40,183 bases of DNA, from the NCBI GenBank assembly GCA_017848115.1, contig JAGAKZ010000003.1:1-40183 (forward strand), given 5' to 3'. Position 1 is the first letter of the stretch; every line of letters starts with the position of its first letter. Below are positions 14,970 through 23,071 of the stretch, in pieces. The translations under genes and the position numbers were made by a program. Under the pieces are notes generated by a model. The model had not been told where the DNA came from and made no database searches. It was given only the letters and a program-made list of their open reading frames with translations. The DNA is from Oscillospiraceae bacterium (GTDB lineage Bacteria; Bacillota; Clostridia; Oscillospirales; Ruminococcaceae).

Positions 14970-15359
14970 ATAGAACTTGAAACTTTTTTCAGTATAAATG
15001 AACAACTTAAACTATTTTTGTTAAGTTGTCTTTTAGGAATACCCGTAGGGATAATTTATGATATATTTCGCATTATCAGGATAATACTTCCTCACAATCA
15101 CGTTCTCACAGCGATAGAGGACGTATTATTTTTTATAATATACTCTGTAATTCTCATGTGTTTTACCATAAGTGCGGCACGTGCAGACTTTCGTGTATAT
15201 TACATAGTCGGAAATATTATAGGAGCAGGTGCTTATTTTTTTACAGTGGGAAACGTTATAACACGAATCGTGGTTAAATTTACTTATTTAATAAGAAAAA
15301 ACATCATAAATCCGCTCACTTTTACAATCAAAAAAGCGTTTTACAAGAAAAAATATTAA
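14970..15359 (+). CDS. yabQ: spore cortex protein YabQ (start codon uncertain)
   Basis: About 130 aa, with membrane helices near the N-terminus (EQLKLFLLSCLLGIPVGIIY), the middle (DVLFFIIYSVILMCF) and after (YYIVGNIIGAGAYFF), and a basic tail. YabQ localises to the spore membranes and is required for cortex formation. The frame is open from TTG 14928, but that codon has no ribosome site. A strong site GGGGTGAT (14958-14965) is followed at the right distance only by ATA 14970, and starting there matches the N-termini of YabQ proteins. GTG 14961 lies within the ribosome site. I list 14970 with caution. Confidence 0.7.
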   Translation: MELETFFSINEQLKLFLLSCLLGIPVGIIYDIFRIIRIILPHNHVLTAIEDVLFFIIYSVILMCFTISAARADFRVYYIVGNIIGAGAYFFTVGNVITRIVVKFTYLIRKNIINPLTFTIKKAFYKKKY

Positions 15360-15367
15360 AAAAACCC

Positions 15368-15432
15368 TTGAATGATATGCTGTTTTGTAGTATAATTAAT
15401 ATAACTCGAACAAAAGTGTAATTATACTTTTG
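15368..15432 (+). promoter_or_regulatory. promoter and 5' hairpin of the divIC-like gene
   Basis: TTGAAT (15368-15373), 17-bp spacer and TATAAT (15391-15396) predict a start near 15403. A near-perfect 22-nt palindrome (15411-15432, CAAAAGT...ACTTTTG) would form a hairpin at the 5' end of the RNA, or serve as an operator. Confidence 0.6.
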
Positions 15433-15502
15433 CATCAACGCAGGAACGGTTTCCTGTAAAAATTTTAAAACGCAGATTATCATAAAAGGACAGTGATAAA
15501 TA

Positions 15503-15805
15503 TTGGGTAAAGAAAACACTTCCAAAAACAAAAGTCCGCTCAAAATTTTCAGCATAACAGCTATAATAATCACTGCTTGTATATGCCTTGTCACAATCGT
15601 TTACAATCAGGCAGAGCTCGCTGAAAAAAGGAAAGAACTCGATGAACTTAACCTCAAAATCCAGGAAGTTGAACAGGCAAATCAGGAATATGAACAAGTT
15701 TTTGAGGATAATGATATAAACGGATATAAACTTAAAATGGCGATTGAAAGTATGGACTACGCTTATCCAAACGAAATCAGATTTTATGATACATCCAGAA
15801 ACTAA
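15503..15805 (+). CDS. DivIC/FtsB-like septum formation protein
   Basis: 100 aa: short basic cytoplasmic tail, one membrane helix (about residues 15-36), then a coiled coil (AELAEKRKELDELNLKIQEV, about 40-70) and a short end. That is the layout of DivIC/FtsB, which joins FtsL and DivIB/FtsQ in the divisome. In Bacillus, divIC lies directly after yabQ and before yabR, the same order as here. Start is TTG 15503, with AAAGGA about 12 nt upstream. Confidence 0.82.
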   Translation: MGKENTSKNKSPLKIFSITAIIITACICLVTIVYNQAELAEKRKELDELNLKIQEVEQANQEYEQVFEDNDINGYKLKMAIESMDYAYPNEIRFYDTSRN

Positions 15806-15829
15806 AACCAGGGAGGATATTTTTTTCTT

Positions 15830-16330
15830 ATGTCGCTTGAAACAGGTAAAATTTATGACGGAAAAGTTCGCAATATAGCTGCTTACGGAGCTTTTGTGGA
15901 AATCACACTTGAAGACAAAACCTATGTAGGTATGGTACATATCTCTGAGATCTCAAATACCTATGTCAATGAGATAAAAGACCACTTAAAAGAGGGTCAG
16001 GAAGTAAAGGTAAAAGTTTTAAATATTGACGAAAACGGTAAGACAGGGTTGTCAATCAAGAAAGCAATGGATCCGCCTCCGAAACCACCAAGACAGCCAA
16101 ATCCGAAATTCAACAATAACAGCAGCAATGATAACAACAGAAACAACAACCATAACAACGGCAACTACAACAACGGACCAAAAACATTTGCGAACAAACC
16201 ACAACAGCCTCAGGAACTTTCTTTCGAAGATATGTTGAACAAATTCAAACAGAGCAGCGAAGAAAAAATGAGCGATCTCAAAAGAAATATCGACGGAAAA
16301 CGTAAAAGCGGCAGTCGAAGAGGTAAGTAA
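15830..16330 (+). CDS. S1 RNA-binding domain protein (YabR-like)
   Basis: 166 aa. Residues 1-75 are one S1 domain (GKIYDGKVRNIAAYGAFVEI, then GMVHISEISNTYVNEI and VKVKVLNIDENGKTGLSIK). A Pro-rich and then strongly Asn-rich linker follows (about 80-122), and a basic C-terminus (KRKSGSRRGK) that may help bind RNA. Gene position matches Bacillus yabR. The GGGAGG ribosome site is a rather long 13 nt from the ATG. Confidence 0.86.
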   Translation: MSLETGKIYDGKVRNIAAYGAFVEITLEDKTYVGMVHISEISNTYVNEIKDHLKEGQEVKVKVLNIDENGKTGLSIKKAMDPPPKPPRQPNPKFNNNSSNDNNRNNNHNNGNYNNGPKTFANKPQQPQELSFEDMLNKFKQSSEEKMSDLKRNIDGKRKSGSRRGK

Positions 16331-16352
16331 GTTAAAAAATTTAATTTAAAAT

Positions 16353-16390
16353 AAAAAATGAACTCTCCTTTTTCGAGAGTTCATTTTTTT
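16353..16390. terminator. bidirectional terminator
   Basis: Arms AATGAACTCTC (16357-16367) and GAGAGTTCATT (16375-16385), with A/T tails on both sides, end the S1-domain gene on the plus strand and the fatty acid operon on the minus strand. Confidence 0.88.
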
Positions 16391-16406
16391 ATTTTATTTA
16401 AAATTA

Positions 16407-16571
16407 TCATACTCCGCATTCATCATAGTCCTGCCACTTTTCGCAATAATCACGCTTACTCTTGTTGCGTACTGATACAAAAGCCACAACGCCCACTATA
16501 ACCACTGCAAATGAAAGCAGCACAGATGTAAATGTACTGAGTACCAATGCTTTCTCTTCAACTTTTTTCAT
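16407..16571 (-). CDS. small single-helix membrane protein (54 aa) downstream of acpP
   Basis: ATG 16571 follows AAAGGAAG at a suitable distance. The product has a charged N-terminus (MKKVEEK), one hydrophobic helix (about residues 12-33, VLLSFAVVIVGVVAFVSV) and a charged tail ending DYCEKWQDYDECGV, with two Cys. It lies between the acpP hairpin and the shared terminator. No family recognised. Confidence 0.6.
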   Translation of the reverse strand: MKKVEEKALVLSTFTSVLLSFAVVIVGVVAFVSVRNKSKRDYCEKWQDYDECGV

Positions 16572-16611
16572 TGTTACTTCCTTTCTCCCTTGCCACCATA
16601 TATTTGTTTAT

Positions 16612-16644
16612 ATATCACCCGACATTTTTCACGACGGGTGATAT
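16612..16644 (-). terminator. hairpin after acpP (weak terminator or attenuator)
   Basis: Perfect 10-bp arms ATATCACCCG (16612-16621) and CGGGTGATAT (16635-16644) with a 13-nt loop, 15 nt past the acpP stop. The minus-strand sequence that follows is A/T-rich but has no T-run, so read-through into the small gene is likely. It may set a high acpP RNA level. Confidence 0.55.
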
Positions 16645-16658
16645 TAATCTAAACAAAA

Positions 16659-16892
16659 TTATTCAGCAGCATTAGCTTCGATATAGTTTACTATATCGCC
16701 TACTGTCTTGATATTCTCAACATCGTTATCAGGAATTTCAAGATCAAATTCACTTTCGATTGACATTATAAGATCCACAACATCAAGAGAATCAGCGTGT
16801 AAATCTTCTGTGATTGATGATTCCATCTTTATTGCTTCAGCGTCTACGTCTAACTGATCAGCAATCATGTCTTTAAGCTTTTCGAATACCAT
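16659..16892 (-). CDS. acpP: acyl carrier protein AcpP (housekeeping)
   Basis: 77 aa from ATG 16892: acidic four-helix carrier with the phosphopantetheine serine in [17 protein letters not shown] (Ser about 36). An upstream in-frame ATG at 16907 overlaps the ribosome site; GGAGG followed 9 nt later by ATG 16892 decides the start. It carries growing chains in type II fatty acid synthesis. Here it is last in the operon, whereas in many Firmicutes it follows fabH or fabG. Confidence 0.93.
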   Translation of the reverse strand: MVFEKLKDMIADQLDVDAEAIKMESSITEDLHADSLDVVDLIMSIESEFDLEIPDNDVENIKTVGDIVNYIEANAAE

Positions 16893-16971
16893 TAATATTT
16901 CCTCCATAAAGATATAAGATATTTTATATTATAATGGTGATTTACACCAGAATAAACTTTAACTGGAAAAA

Positions 16972-17811
16972 TCAGTCTTTTAATACTGATTTCTGAGCTT
17001 CTTCAAACTCGCCTATTTTTCTAAACTTAGTATATCGTTCATTGAGCAAAACGTCAATACTTTTTTTAGATTTTTCTGCTGTAACATTTAACAAATATTC
17101 TTTAATGTTTTCAGCAGTTTTGCACAAGTCGGTGTGTGCGCCACCTATTGGCTCATTGATTATATACTCCGCTATGCCAAGTCTGAGCATATCTTCGGCT
17201 GTTATTTTCATCATATTGCAAGCATCTTTCTCTCTTGAGGCATCTTTCCATAAAATACTTGCAAAACCTCTTGGAGAAATAACTGAATAAAGTGCATTTG
17301 AAAGCATAGCCATCTCGTCACATACGCCGATAGCGAGTGCTCCGCCACTTCCTGCCTCACCAAGAACAATAGAAATAACAGGAGTCTTCAGAGTCATAAA
17401 CTCACATATATTTCTTGCAATAGCTTCTCCCTGTCCGCGTTCCTCAGCTTCTATACCGCAGAAAGCGCCCGGTGTATCTATAAAGCATATTACAGGTCTG
17501 TGAAACTTTTCAGCCTGTCTTGCGAGCCTCAGAGCCTTTCTGTAGCCTTCCGGATGTGGCATCGCAAAGTTACATTTTTTATTCTCGTTAATGTTTCTTC
17601 CCTTTACATGAGATATAACTGTTACAGGACGATTGTCGAGCATCGCAAGTCCTCCGAGAATAGCAGCATCATCACCATAAAGTCTGTCGCCATGGAGTTC
17701 ATAAAACTCATCAAATATCATAGGGATATAATCATTTATCGTCGGCCTTGCCTTGTTTCTGATAAGTTCGAGGCGCTCCCATGGGGTCAGTGTATTTGCA
17801 TAATTATCCAT
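16972..17811 (-). CDS. accA: acetyl-CoA carboxylase carboxyltransferase alpha subunit
   Basis: 279 aa carboxyltransferase domain. Crotonase-like core motifs GFASILWKDA, GEAGSGGALAIGVCD and FIDTPGAFCGIEAEERGQGEAIARN are typical of AccA. With AccD it transfers CO2 from carboxybiotin to acetyl-CoA, giving malonyl-CoA. It follows accD by 15 nt with GGAGG before its ATG. Slightly shorter than E. coli AccA (319 aa) at the N-terminus, as common in Firmicutes. Confidence 0.94.
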   Translation of the reverse strand: MDNYANTLTPWERLELIRNKARPTINDYIPMIFDEFYELHGDRLYGDDAAILGGLAMLDNRPVTVISHVKGRNINENKKCNFAMPHPEGYRKALRLARQAEKFHRPVICFIDTPGAFCGIEAEERGQGEAIARNICEFMTLKTPVISIVLGEAGSGGALAIGVCDEMAMLSNALYSVISPRGFASILWKDASREKDACNMMKITAEDMLRLGIAEYIINEPIGGAHTDLCKTAENIKEYLLNVTAEKSKKSIDVLLNERYTKFRKIGEFEEAQKSVLKD

Positions 17812-17826
17812 ACTGCACCTCCGTTA

Positions 17827-18699
17827 TCATATTTCTTCGGGACGATAGTTGTTCAAGATCATAAGATGCGAAAGAACACTTCTCATTTTCTTTCTCTCAA
17901 CTATCATGTCAACAAAACCTTTTTCCATCTGAAACTCAGCAAGCTGAAAATCATCGGGAAGACGCTGTTTTATAGTACCTTCTATTACTCGTCTGCCTGC
18001 AAATCCTATAAGCGCTTTGGGTTCAGCAATGATTATATCGCCGAGTGACGCAAATGAAGCTGTTACTCCGCCTGTTGTCGGATCAGTAAGTACTGTGATA
18101 TATAACTGACCTGCCTCATTGTGTCTTGCCACCGCACCTGATGTCTTTGCCATCTGCATAAGAGATACTGTTCCTTCCTGCATTCTGGCACCGCCTGATG
18201 CTGTGAAAGCGATAAAAGGAAGTTTCTTTTCTGTAGCAATTTCAATAGCGCGTGTTATTTTTTCACCTACAACACTGCCCATAGACGCCATCATATAAGA
18301 AGGATCCATGATCGCTATTACCGCTTTTATTCTTCTGATACTGCATTCACCTGTAATAACAGCATCTTTAAGACCTGTTGACTCTCTGAGTTCTTCCTGT
18401 TTCTTCTCATAACCTGAAAAGTCAATAGGATTTTTACTTATCATATCCGAATCAAACTCTACAAAAGAACCTTTGTCTACTGTGAGTTTCAGTCTGTCAC
18501 GTGCGCTCAGTCTTCCGTGATAGTTGCACGAAATACAAACCTTGTTGTTTCTGGCATAATCATCTACAAACATTGTAGCTCTGCATCTCGGACATTTAAA
18601 CATGATATTTTCGGGGATATTTGTATCAACAGATACTGTTGCATCGGTTTCTTTGCCGTTAAATCTGGTTTTTACCACCTTGAAAAGATCTTCAAGCAC
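17827..18699 (-). CDS. accD: acetyl-CoA carboxylase carboxyltransferase beta subunit
   Basis: 290 aa. The N-terminal zinc ribbon is visible (CPRCRATMF...CISCNYHGR, about 34-56), followed by the carboxyltransferase core (FTASGGARMQEGTVSLMQMA, LTDPTTGGVTASFASLGD). It pairs with AccA. Start is GTG 18699, 8 nt after GGAGGAG. Confidence 0.94.
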   Translation of the reverse strand: MLEDLFKVVKTRFNGKETDATVSVDTNIPENIMFKCPRCRATMFVDDYARNNKVCISCNYHGRLSARDRLKLTVDKGSFVEFDSDMISKNPIDFSGYEKKQEELRESTGLKDAVITGECSIRRIKAVIAIMDPSYMMASMGSVVGEKITRAIEIATEKKLPFIAFTASGGARMQEGTVSLMQMAKTSGAVARHNEAGQLYITVLTDPTTGGVTASFASLGDIIIAEPKALIGFAGRRVIEGTIKQRLPDDFQLAEFQMEKGFVDMIVERKKMRSVLSHLMILNNYRPEEI

Positions 18700-18728
18700 T
18701 GCAAAATCTCCTCCTGTCCGTTAAAAAA

Positions 18729-20072
18729 TTATTTGCTTAAAAAATCTTCAATAAAGCCAACATCATAATTTCCCTTTTCAAAACCTTCGCTCTTTATAAG
18801 CTCAAGCTGAAAATCAATATTTGTATCTATACCGCCTACAATAAATTCAGATAACGCCCACTTCATCTTCATGATAGCTTCCTGTCGGTCTTTTCCGTAA
18901 ACAATAAGCTTAGAGATCATTGAATCATAATACGGTGTTATCGTGTATCCCTGATAAACAGCACTGTCCACTCTGATTCCCGGACCTCCCGGAGTGTAGA
19001 GAACAGAGATCACACCAGGACATGGTCTGAAATTCTTTTCAGGACATTCTGCATTGATACGGCATTCTATAGAATGACCCTTTACGCTTATATCATCCTG
19101 TGTAAAATCAAGTTCCTGTCCGTCAGCGATCTTTATCTGTGTCTTTACAAGGTCTACACCTGTTACAAATTCGGTAACAGGATGCTCTACCTGAATTCGT
19201 GTATTCATTTCCATGAAGTAAAAATCATTATTTTTATCAACAAGAAATTCTATAGTTCCTACGTTATAATAATTACTTACCTTTGCAGCCTGTACCGCAG
19301 CCTGACCCATCTTCGCACGAAGTTCTTCAGTCATAACAGGGCTTGGGCTTTCTTCAAGCACTTTCTGATGTCTTCTCTGGAGTGAGCAGTCACGCTCTCC
19401 GAGATATACAACATTTCCGTGCTTGTCGGCAGCTATCTGTATTTCAACGTGTCTTGGACGTTCTATAAATTTTTCAAGATATACAGCGTCATCGCTGAAA
19501 AAGCTCAGCGCTTCTTGTTTTGCGGCAGTTATCTGTGCTTCAAGTTCATCTTCGCTGTTTACTATTCTGATACCGCGTCCGCCACCGCCGGCTGCCGCTT
19601 TTATCAGAACAGGATATCCTATTTTTGACGCAAGTTCCTTTGCAAATTCAATTGATTCTATAGCACCTTTTGAACCCGGAATTACAGGGATACCTGCATT
19701 TTCCATTGTTTTCTTTGCGGTAGCCTTGTCACCAAGCATATCGATAGATGACGGTGAAGGTCCTATAAATGTTATACCGCATTTTTCACATATCTGTGCA
19801 AATCTTGAGTTTTCGGATAAAAATCCGAATCCCGGGTGAACCGCATCTGCACCTGTTATCTCACAAGCTGCCATTATGGCTTCTACGTTGAGATAACTTT
19901 TACTCGAATCTGCCGGACCTATGCAAACAGCCTCATCAGCTATCTGGGCATGAAGTGAACTTTTGTCGGCTGTCGAATATACTGCAACAGTGCGGATGCC
20001 AAGTTCACGACAGGCTCTTATTATTCTTACGGCTATTTCGCCTCTGTTAGCTATTAATATTTTTTTGAACAT
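18729..20072 (-). CDS. accC: biotin carboxylase
   Basis: 447 aa ATP-grasp enzyme, full length. N-terminal ILIANRGEIAVRIIRACREL, glycine-rich ATP loop KAAAGGGGRGIRIV, biotin/bicarbonate site residues in EMNTRIQVEHPVTE, and the C-terminal domain CRINAECPEKNFRPCPG are intact. It carboxylates the biotin on AccB with ATP and bicarbonate. It is 16 nt downstream of fabZ. Confidence 0.95.
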   Translation of the reverse strand: MFKKILIANRGEIAVRIIRACRELGIRTVAVYSTADKSSLHAQIADEAVCIGPADSSKSYLNVEAIMAACEITGADAVHPGFGFLSENSRFAQICEKCGITFIGPSPSSIDMLGDKATAKKTMENAGIPVIPGSKGAIESIEFAKELASKIGYPVLIKAAAGGGGRGIRIVNSEDELEAQITAAKQEALSFFSDDAVYLEKFIERPRHVEIQIAADKHGNVVYLGERDCSLQRRHQKVLEESPSPVMTEELRAKMGQAAVQAAKVSNYYNVGTIEFLVDKNNDFYFMEMNTRIQVEHPVTEFVTGVDLVKTQIKIADGQELDFTQDDISVKGHSIECRINAECPEKNFRPCPGVISVLYTPGGPGIRVDSAVYQGYTITPYYDSMISKLIVYGKDRQEAIMKMKWALSEFIVGGIDTNIDFQLELIKSEGFEKGNYDVGFIEDFLSK

Positions 20073-20088
20073 ATAACTCTCCGTATGT

Positions 20089-20508
20089 TTATTTCAAGAC
20101 AAAGGAAATTTCAGCTGTTACGGCTTTTTCTCCATCAACGGATGCAACTGCTTTACCAACACCTACAGGACCTTTTATCTTGATCATTTCCACTTCCAGT
20201 GTCACTGTATCACCCGGAACTACCATTCTTCTGAACTTTGCCTTATCTACTCCGCCAAGAAAACCTATCTTGCCTTTGTGTTCATCAAGTGAGAGCATCG
20301 AAACAGCACCTGCCTGAGCGAGCATCTCAACAAGAAGAACACCCGGTACTACAGGCTTCTCCGGAAAATGTCCCTTAAACCAGAATTCATCTTCTTTTAT
20401 GTGCTTTCTGGCAACTATACTCTTCCCCGGAACCATCTCTACAACTTCATCTATAAGCATAAAAGGATCTCTGTGAGGAATTATTTCCTCTATCTGCTGT
20501 TTATTCAT
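20089..20508 (-). CDS. fabZ: 3-hydroxyacyl-ACP dehydratase FabZ
   Basis: 139 aa hot-dog dehydratase. Catalytic His in FKGHFPEKPVVPGVL and Glu in LLVEMLAQAGAV. It removes water from 3-hydroxyacyl-ACP in each elongation cycle. Start: the frame begins at 20520, but GGAGAT precedes ATG 20508 (MNKQQIEEIIPHRDPF), which matches family N-termini. Confidence 0.94.
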   Translation of the reverse strand: MNKQQIEEIIPHRDPFMLIDEVVEMVPGKSIVARKHIKEDEFWFKGHFPEKPVVPGVLLVEMLAQAGAVSMLSLDEHKGKIGFLGGVDKAKFRRMVVPGDTVTLEVEMIKIKGPVGVGKAVASVDGEKAVTAEISFVLK

Positions 20509-20536
20509 CAGGATCTCCATACAAACTTCTCCTTTA

Positions 20537-21025
20537 TTAACCGATAATCATTACAGGCTGGTCAAACTCAACAGGTGAAGCATTGCTTACGCAGATCTCC
20601 TTTACAACTCCGTCATATTCACTCTGAACTTCGTTCATAAGTTTCATCGATTCGATTATAAAGAGAACATCACCCTTCTTTACCTGCTGACCAACTTCTA
20701 CAAAAGGTGGCTTGTCAGGTGACGGAGCTGCATAGAAAGTACCAACGATAGGTGATTTTACAGTATTTCCTGACTGTGTAACAGCTTTTGGTGCTTCAGG
20801 CTGCACTTCCGGAGTTGCTGATACCGGTGCATTTTCAAAAACCTGTGGCTGAGCAAACATCATAGGTGACTGTGGTGCTATCATCGGACGTGTTTTCTTA
20901 TCCTCAATAATTATACGGCTGTCATCAACCTTTATATCTATTTTTCCGAGTTTCTTTTCAGAAACTATATCTGCAAGTTCCTTTATCTCTGCAAATGTGA
21001 GATTACATATAAGCTTTTCAGACAT
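20537..21025 (-). CDS. accB: biotin carboxyl carrier protein of acetyl-CoA carboxylase
   Basis: 162 aa. An N-terminal helical region, a Pro/Ala/Gln-rich linker (about 48-88) and a C-terminal biotinyl domain with the biotin lysine in IIESMKLMNEV and the glycine-containing hairpin (SPIVGTFYAAPSPDKPPFV). It shuttles carboxyl groups between AccC and AccA/AccD. Confidence 0.94.
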   Translation of the reverse strand: MSEKLICNLTFAEIKELADIVSEKKLGKIDIKVDDSRIIIEDKKTRPMIAPQSPMMFAQPQVFENAPVSATPEVQPEAPKAVTQSGNTVKSPIVGTFYAAPSPDKPPFVEVGQQVKKGDVLFIIESMKLMNEVQSEYDGVVKEICVSNASPVEFDQPVMIIG

Positions 21026-21041
21026 GGTTTACCTCCTGGTA

Positions 21042-22274
21042 TTAATCAACTGATTTAAAACATATAGTTGCGTTGTGTCCGCCAAATCCAAGAGAATTTG
21101 ACAACGCCGCATTTATCTTCATATTTATATTTCCGTCTACGCAGTAATCAAGGTCGCATTCTTCATCAGGCACCTTGTATCCTACTGTCTTATGAACAAG
21201 ACTGTTTTTCATCTGAAGTGCAACTGCTATTGCTTCAACAGCACCTGCCGCACCGAGAAGATGACCTACCATAGACTTTGTGGAATTTATTTTAAGCTTA
21301 GCGGCACTGTCGCCAAAAGCTTTCTTTATTGCGGTTGTTTCATATTTGTCATTTAATCCTGTGGAAGTACCGTGAGCATTGATATAATCTACATCTTCAG
21401 GTTTGAGTCCTGCTTCAGTATAAGCATTTATCATCGCTCTGGCTGCCGCATCTCCCTCAGGTGACGGTGATGTCATATGATATGCATCGGCTGTAGCACC
21501 GTATCCTGCTATCTCAGCATATATCTTTGCACCTCTTGCCTTAGCGTGTTCATATTCTTCAAGAACAAGTATACCGCTTCCTTCGCCAAGAATAAAACCG
21601 TTTCTTTCCTTGTCAAAAGGAATTGACGCACGTTCAAGGTCGTTCGATCTGGAAAGTGCTTTCATATTATTGAAACCGCCGAGTGCAAACTCTGTAATAC
21701 AGCTTTCTGTACCACCGCATACACAAGCGTCCATGTATCCGTCCTTTATCTTACGGAAAGCTTCACCTATAGCGTGTGTTGAAGAAGCACAAGCTGTAAC
21801 AGTTGCGAAGTTGTCGCCTCTGAAATCATGCTTCATGGCAATAGTACCTGCCGCCATATTTCCTATCATCATAGGCACGTAAAATACTGAGATTCTGCCC
21901 GATCCTTTTTCAAGATATTTACCATGTTCCTGCTCGGTAAGCTCAAGTCCGCCTATACCGCAACCTACGATAACACCTACTCTGTACGGATCAAGATCTT
22001 TAAAATCCGTACCGCAGTCCTTAACAGCTTCATTTGCCGCTGTTACTGCAAACTGAGTAAATCTGTCCATACGTCTTAATTCTTTTTTGTCGATACTTTC
22101 ATCAGGCTGAAAATCCTTTACCTGACTTACTATCTTTACTTCAAAGTTTTCTGTATCAAATTTATCTATAAACGAAAATCCGAGTTTTCCCTCAGATATT
22201 CCTTTCCAGAATTCATCTTTATTGGCACCAAGGGAGTTTACTGTCCCAAGGCCTGTGATAACTACTCTACGCAA
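21042..22274 (-). CDS. fabF: 3-oxoacyl-ACP synthase II FabF (housekeeping)
   Basis: 410 aa. Catalytic Cys in TACASSTHAIG, His residues in NAHGTSTGLND and STKSMVGHLLGA, and the FabF gate segment RRMDRFTQFA. It elongates acyl-ACP with malonyl-ACP. The frame starts at ATG 22283, but AAGGAG directly abuts that ATG; TTG 22274 is 9 nt after it and gives the family-typical MRRVVITGLG start, so I chose it. Confidence 0.93.
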   Translation of the reverse strand: MRRVVITGLGTVNSLGANKDEFWKGISEGKLGFSFIDKFDTENFEVKIVSQVKDFQPDESIDKKELRRMDRFTQFAVTAANEAVKDCGTDFKDLDPYRVGVIVGCGIGGLELTEQEHGKYLEKGSGRISVFYVPMMIGNMAAGTIAMKHDFRGDNFATVTACASSTHAIGEAFRKIKDGYMDACVCGGTESCITEFALGGFNNMKALSRSNDLERASIPFDKERNGFILGEGSGILVLEEYEHAKARGAKIYAEIAGYGATADAYHMTSPSPEGDAAARAMINAYTEAGLKPEDVDYINAHGTSTGLNDKYETTAIKKAFGDSAAKLKINSTKSMVGHLLGAAGAVEAIAVALQMKNSLVHKTVGYKVPDEECDLDYCVDGNINMKINAALSNSLGFGGHNATICFKSVD

Positions 22275-22295
22275 AAGTCGCATCTCCTTTATATA

Positions 22296-23036
22296 TTACA
22301 TTGACAATCCGCCTGATATTTCTATGGTCTGACCTGTTATATATCCTGCATCTTCAGAAAATAAGAATGACACAAGACCTGCCACTTCAGACACTTTCCC
22401 ATATCTCTTCAGTGAAATATTTTCAAGTATAGCATTTCTTACTTCTTCACTGAGTTCCTCTGTCATAGGAGTTTCTATAAATCCCGGTGCAATAGCATTT
22501 ACTGTTATTCCTCTTGAACCGAGTTCCTTAGCGGCTGATTTTGTCATACCTATGATGGCTGCTTTTGAAGCCGCATAATTGAATTGACCGGCATTTCCGT
22601 AAAGACCTATAACGGAAGAAATATTTACTATACGTCCGCTTTTCTGTCTGAGCATTACTGCGCCTACGTGTTTCATCATATTATAAACGCTTTTCTGATT
22701 TGCGTTTATAACTTCATCATAAGCTTCTTCAGTCATTCTCACCAGAAGTCCGTCACGTGTTATACCTGCATTGTTAACAAGGTAATCTATGGTTGAAAAT
22801 CGCTTCTTTACTGCCTCGACCATAGCTTTACACTGTTCAAAATCAGATACATCGGCTGCAAAACATTCCGCTTCCACACCATAGCTTCTGAGTTCTTCGG
22901 CAAGCTGTCTGCCACCGTTTTCTATTCGCTGCTCACTGCGGCAATTTATAGCCACATTTATACCGTCTTTTGCAAGTCTTCTTGCTATTGCTGCACCTAT
23001 CCCCTGAACTGCTCCCGTAACAATTGCTGTACTCAT
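22296..23036 (-). CDS. fabG: 3-oxoacyl-ACP reductase FabG
   Basis: 246 aa SDR enzyme. Cofactor loop TGAVQGIGAAIA, NNAGITRDGLL, and the Ser-Tyr-Lys triad in NISSVIGLYG and FNYAASKAAIIG. It reduces 3-ketoacyl-ACP with NADPH. GGAGG stands before ATG 23036. This is the only SDR ketoreductase in the window and is separate from the upstream biosynthetic cluster. Confidence 0.94.
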   Translation of the reverse strand: MSTAIVTGAVQGIGAAIARRLAKDGINVAINCRSEQRIENGGRQLAEELRSYGVEAECFAADVSDFEQCKAMVEAVKKRFSTIDYLVNNAGITRDGLLVRMTEEAYDEVINANQKSVYNMMKHVGAVMLRQKSGRIVNISSVIGLYGNAGQFNYAASKAAIIGMTKSAAKELGSRGITVNAIAPGFIETPMTEELSEEVRNAILENISLKRYGKVSEVAGLVSFLFSEDAGYITGQTIEISGGLSM

Positions 23037-23071
23037 AATTTCCTCCGTTTCAGATATTTTTTGTTTTTTTA

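Noticed and set aside
15401-15420. LexA/SOS box (CGAAC half-site) near the divIC promoter
   Set aside because: Only one half-site (CGAAC) is present; the other arm does not match GTTCG. The GTTCGAAC at 35074-35081 has the arms in the wrong order and spacing.
16080-16200. Short AAC-rich repeats as a CRISPR or satellite
   Set aside because: They are codons of the Asn-rich linker of the S1-domain protein; no spaced repeats are present.
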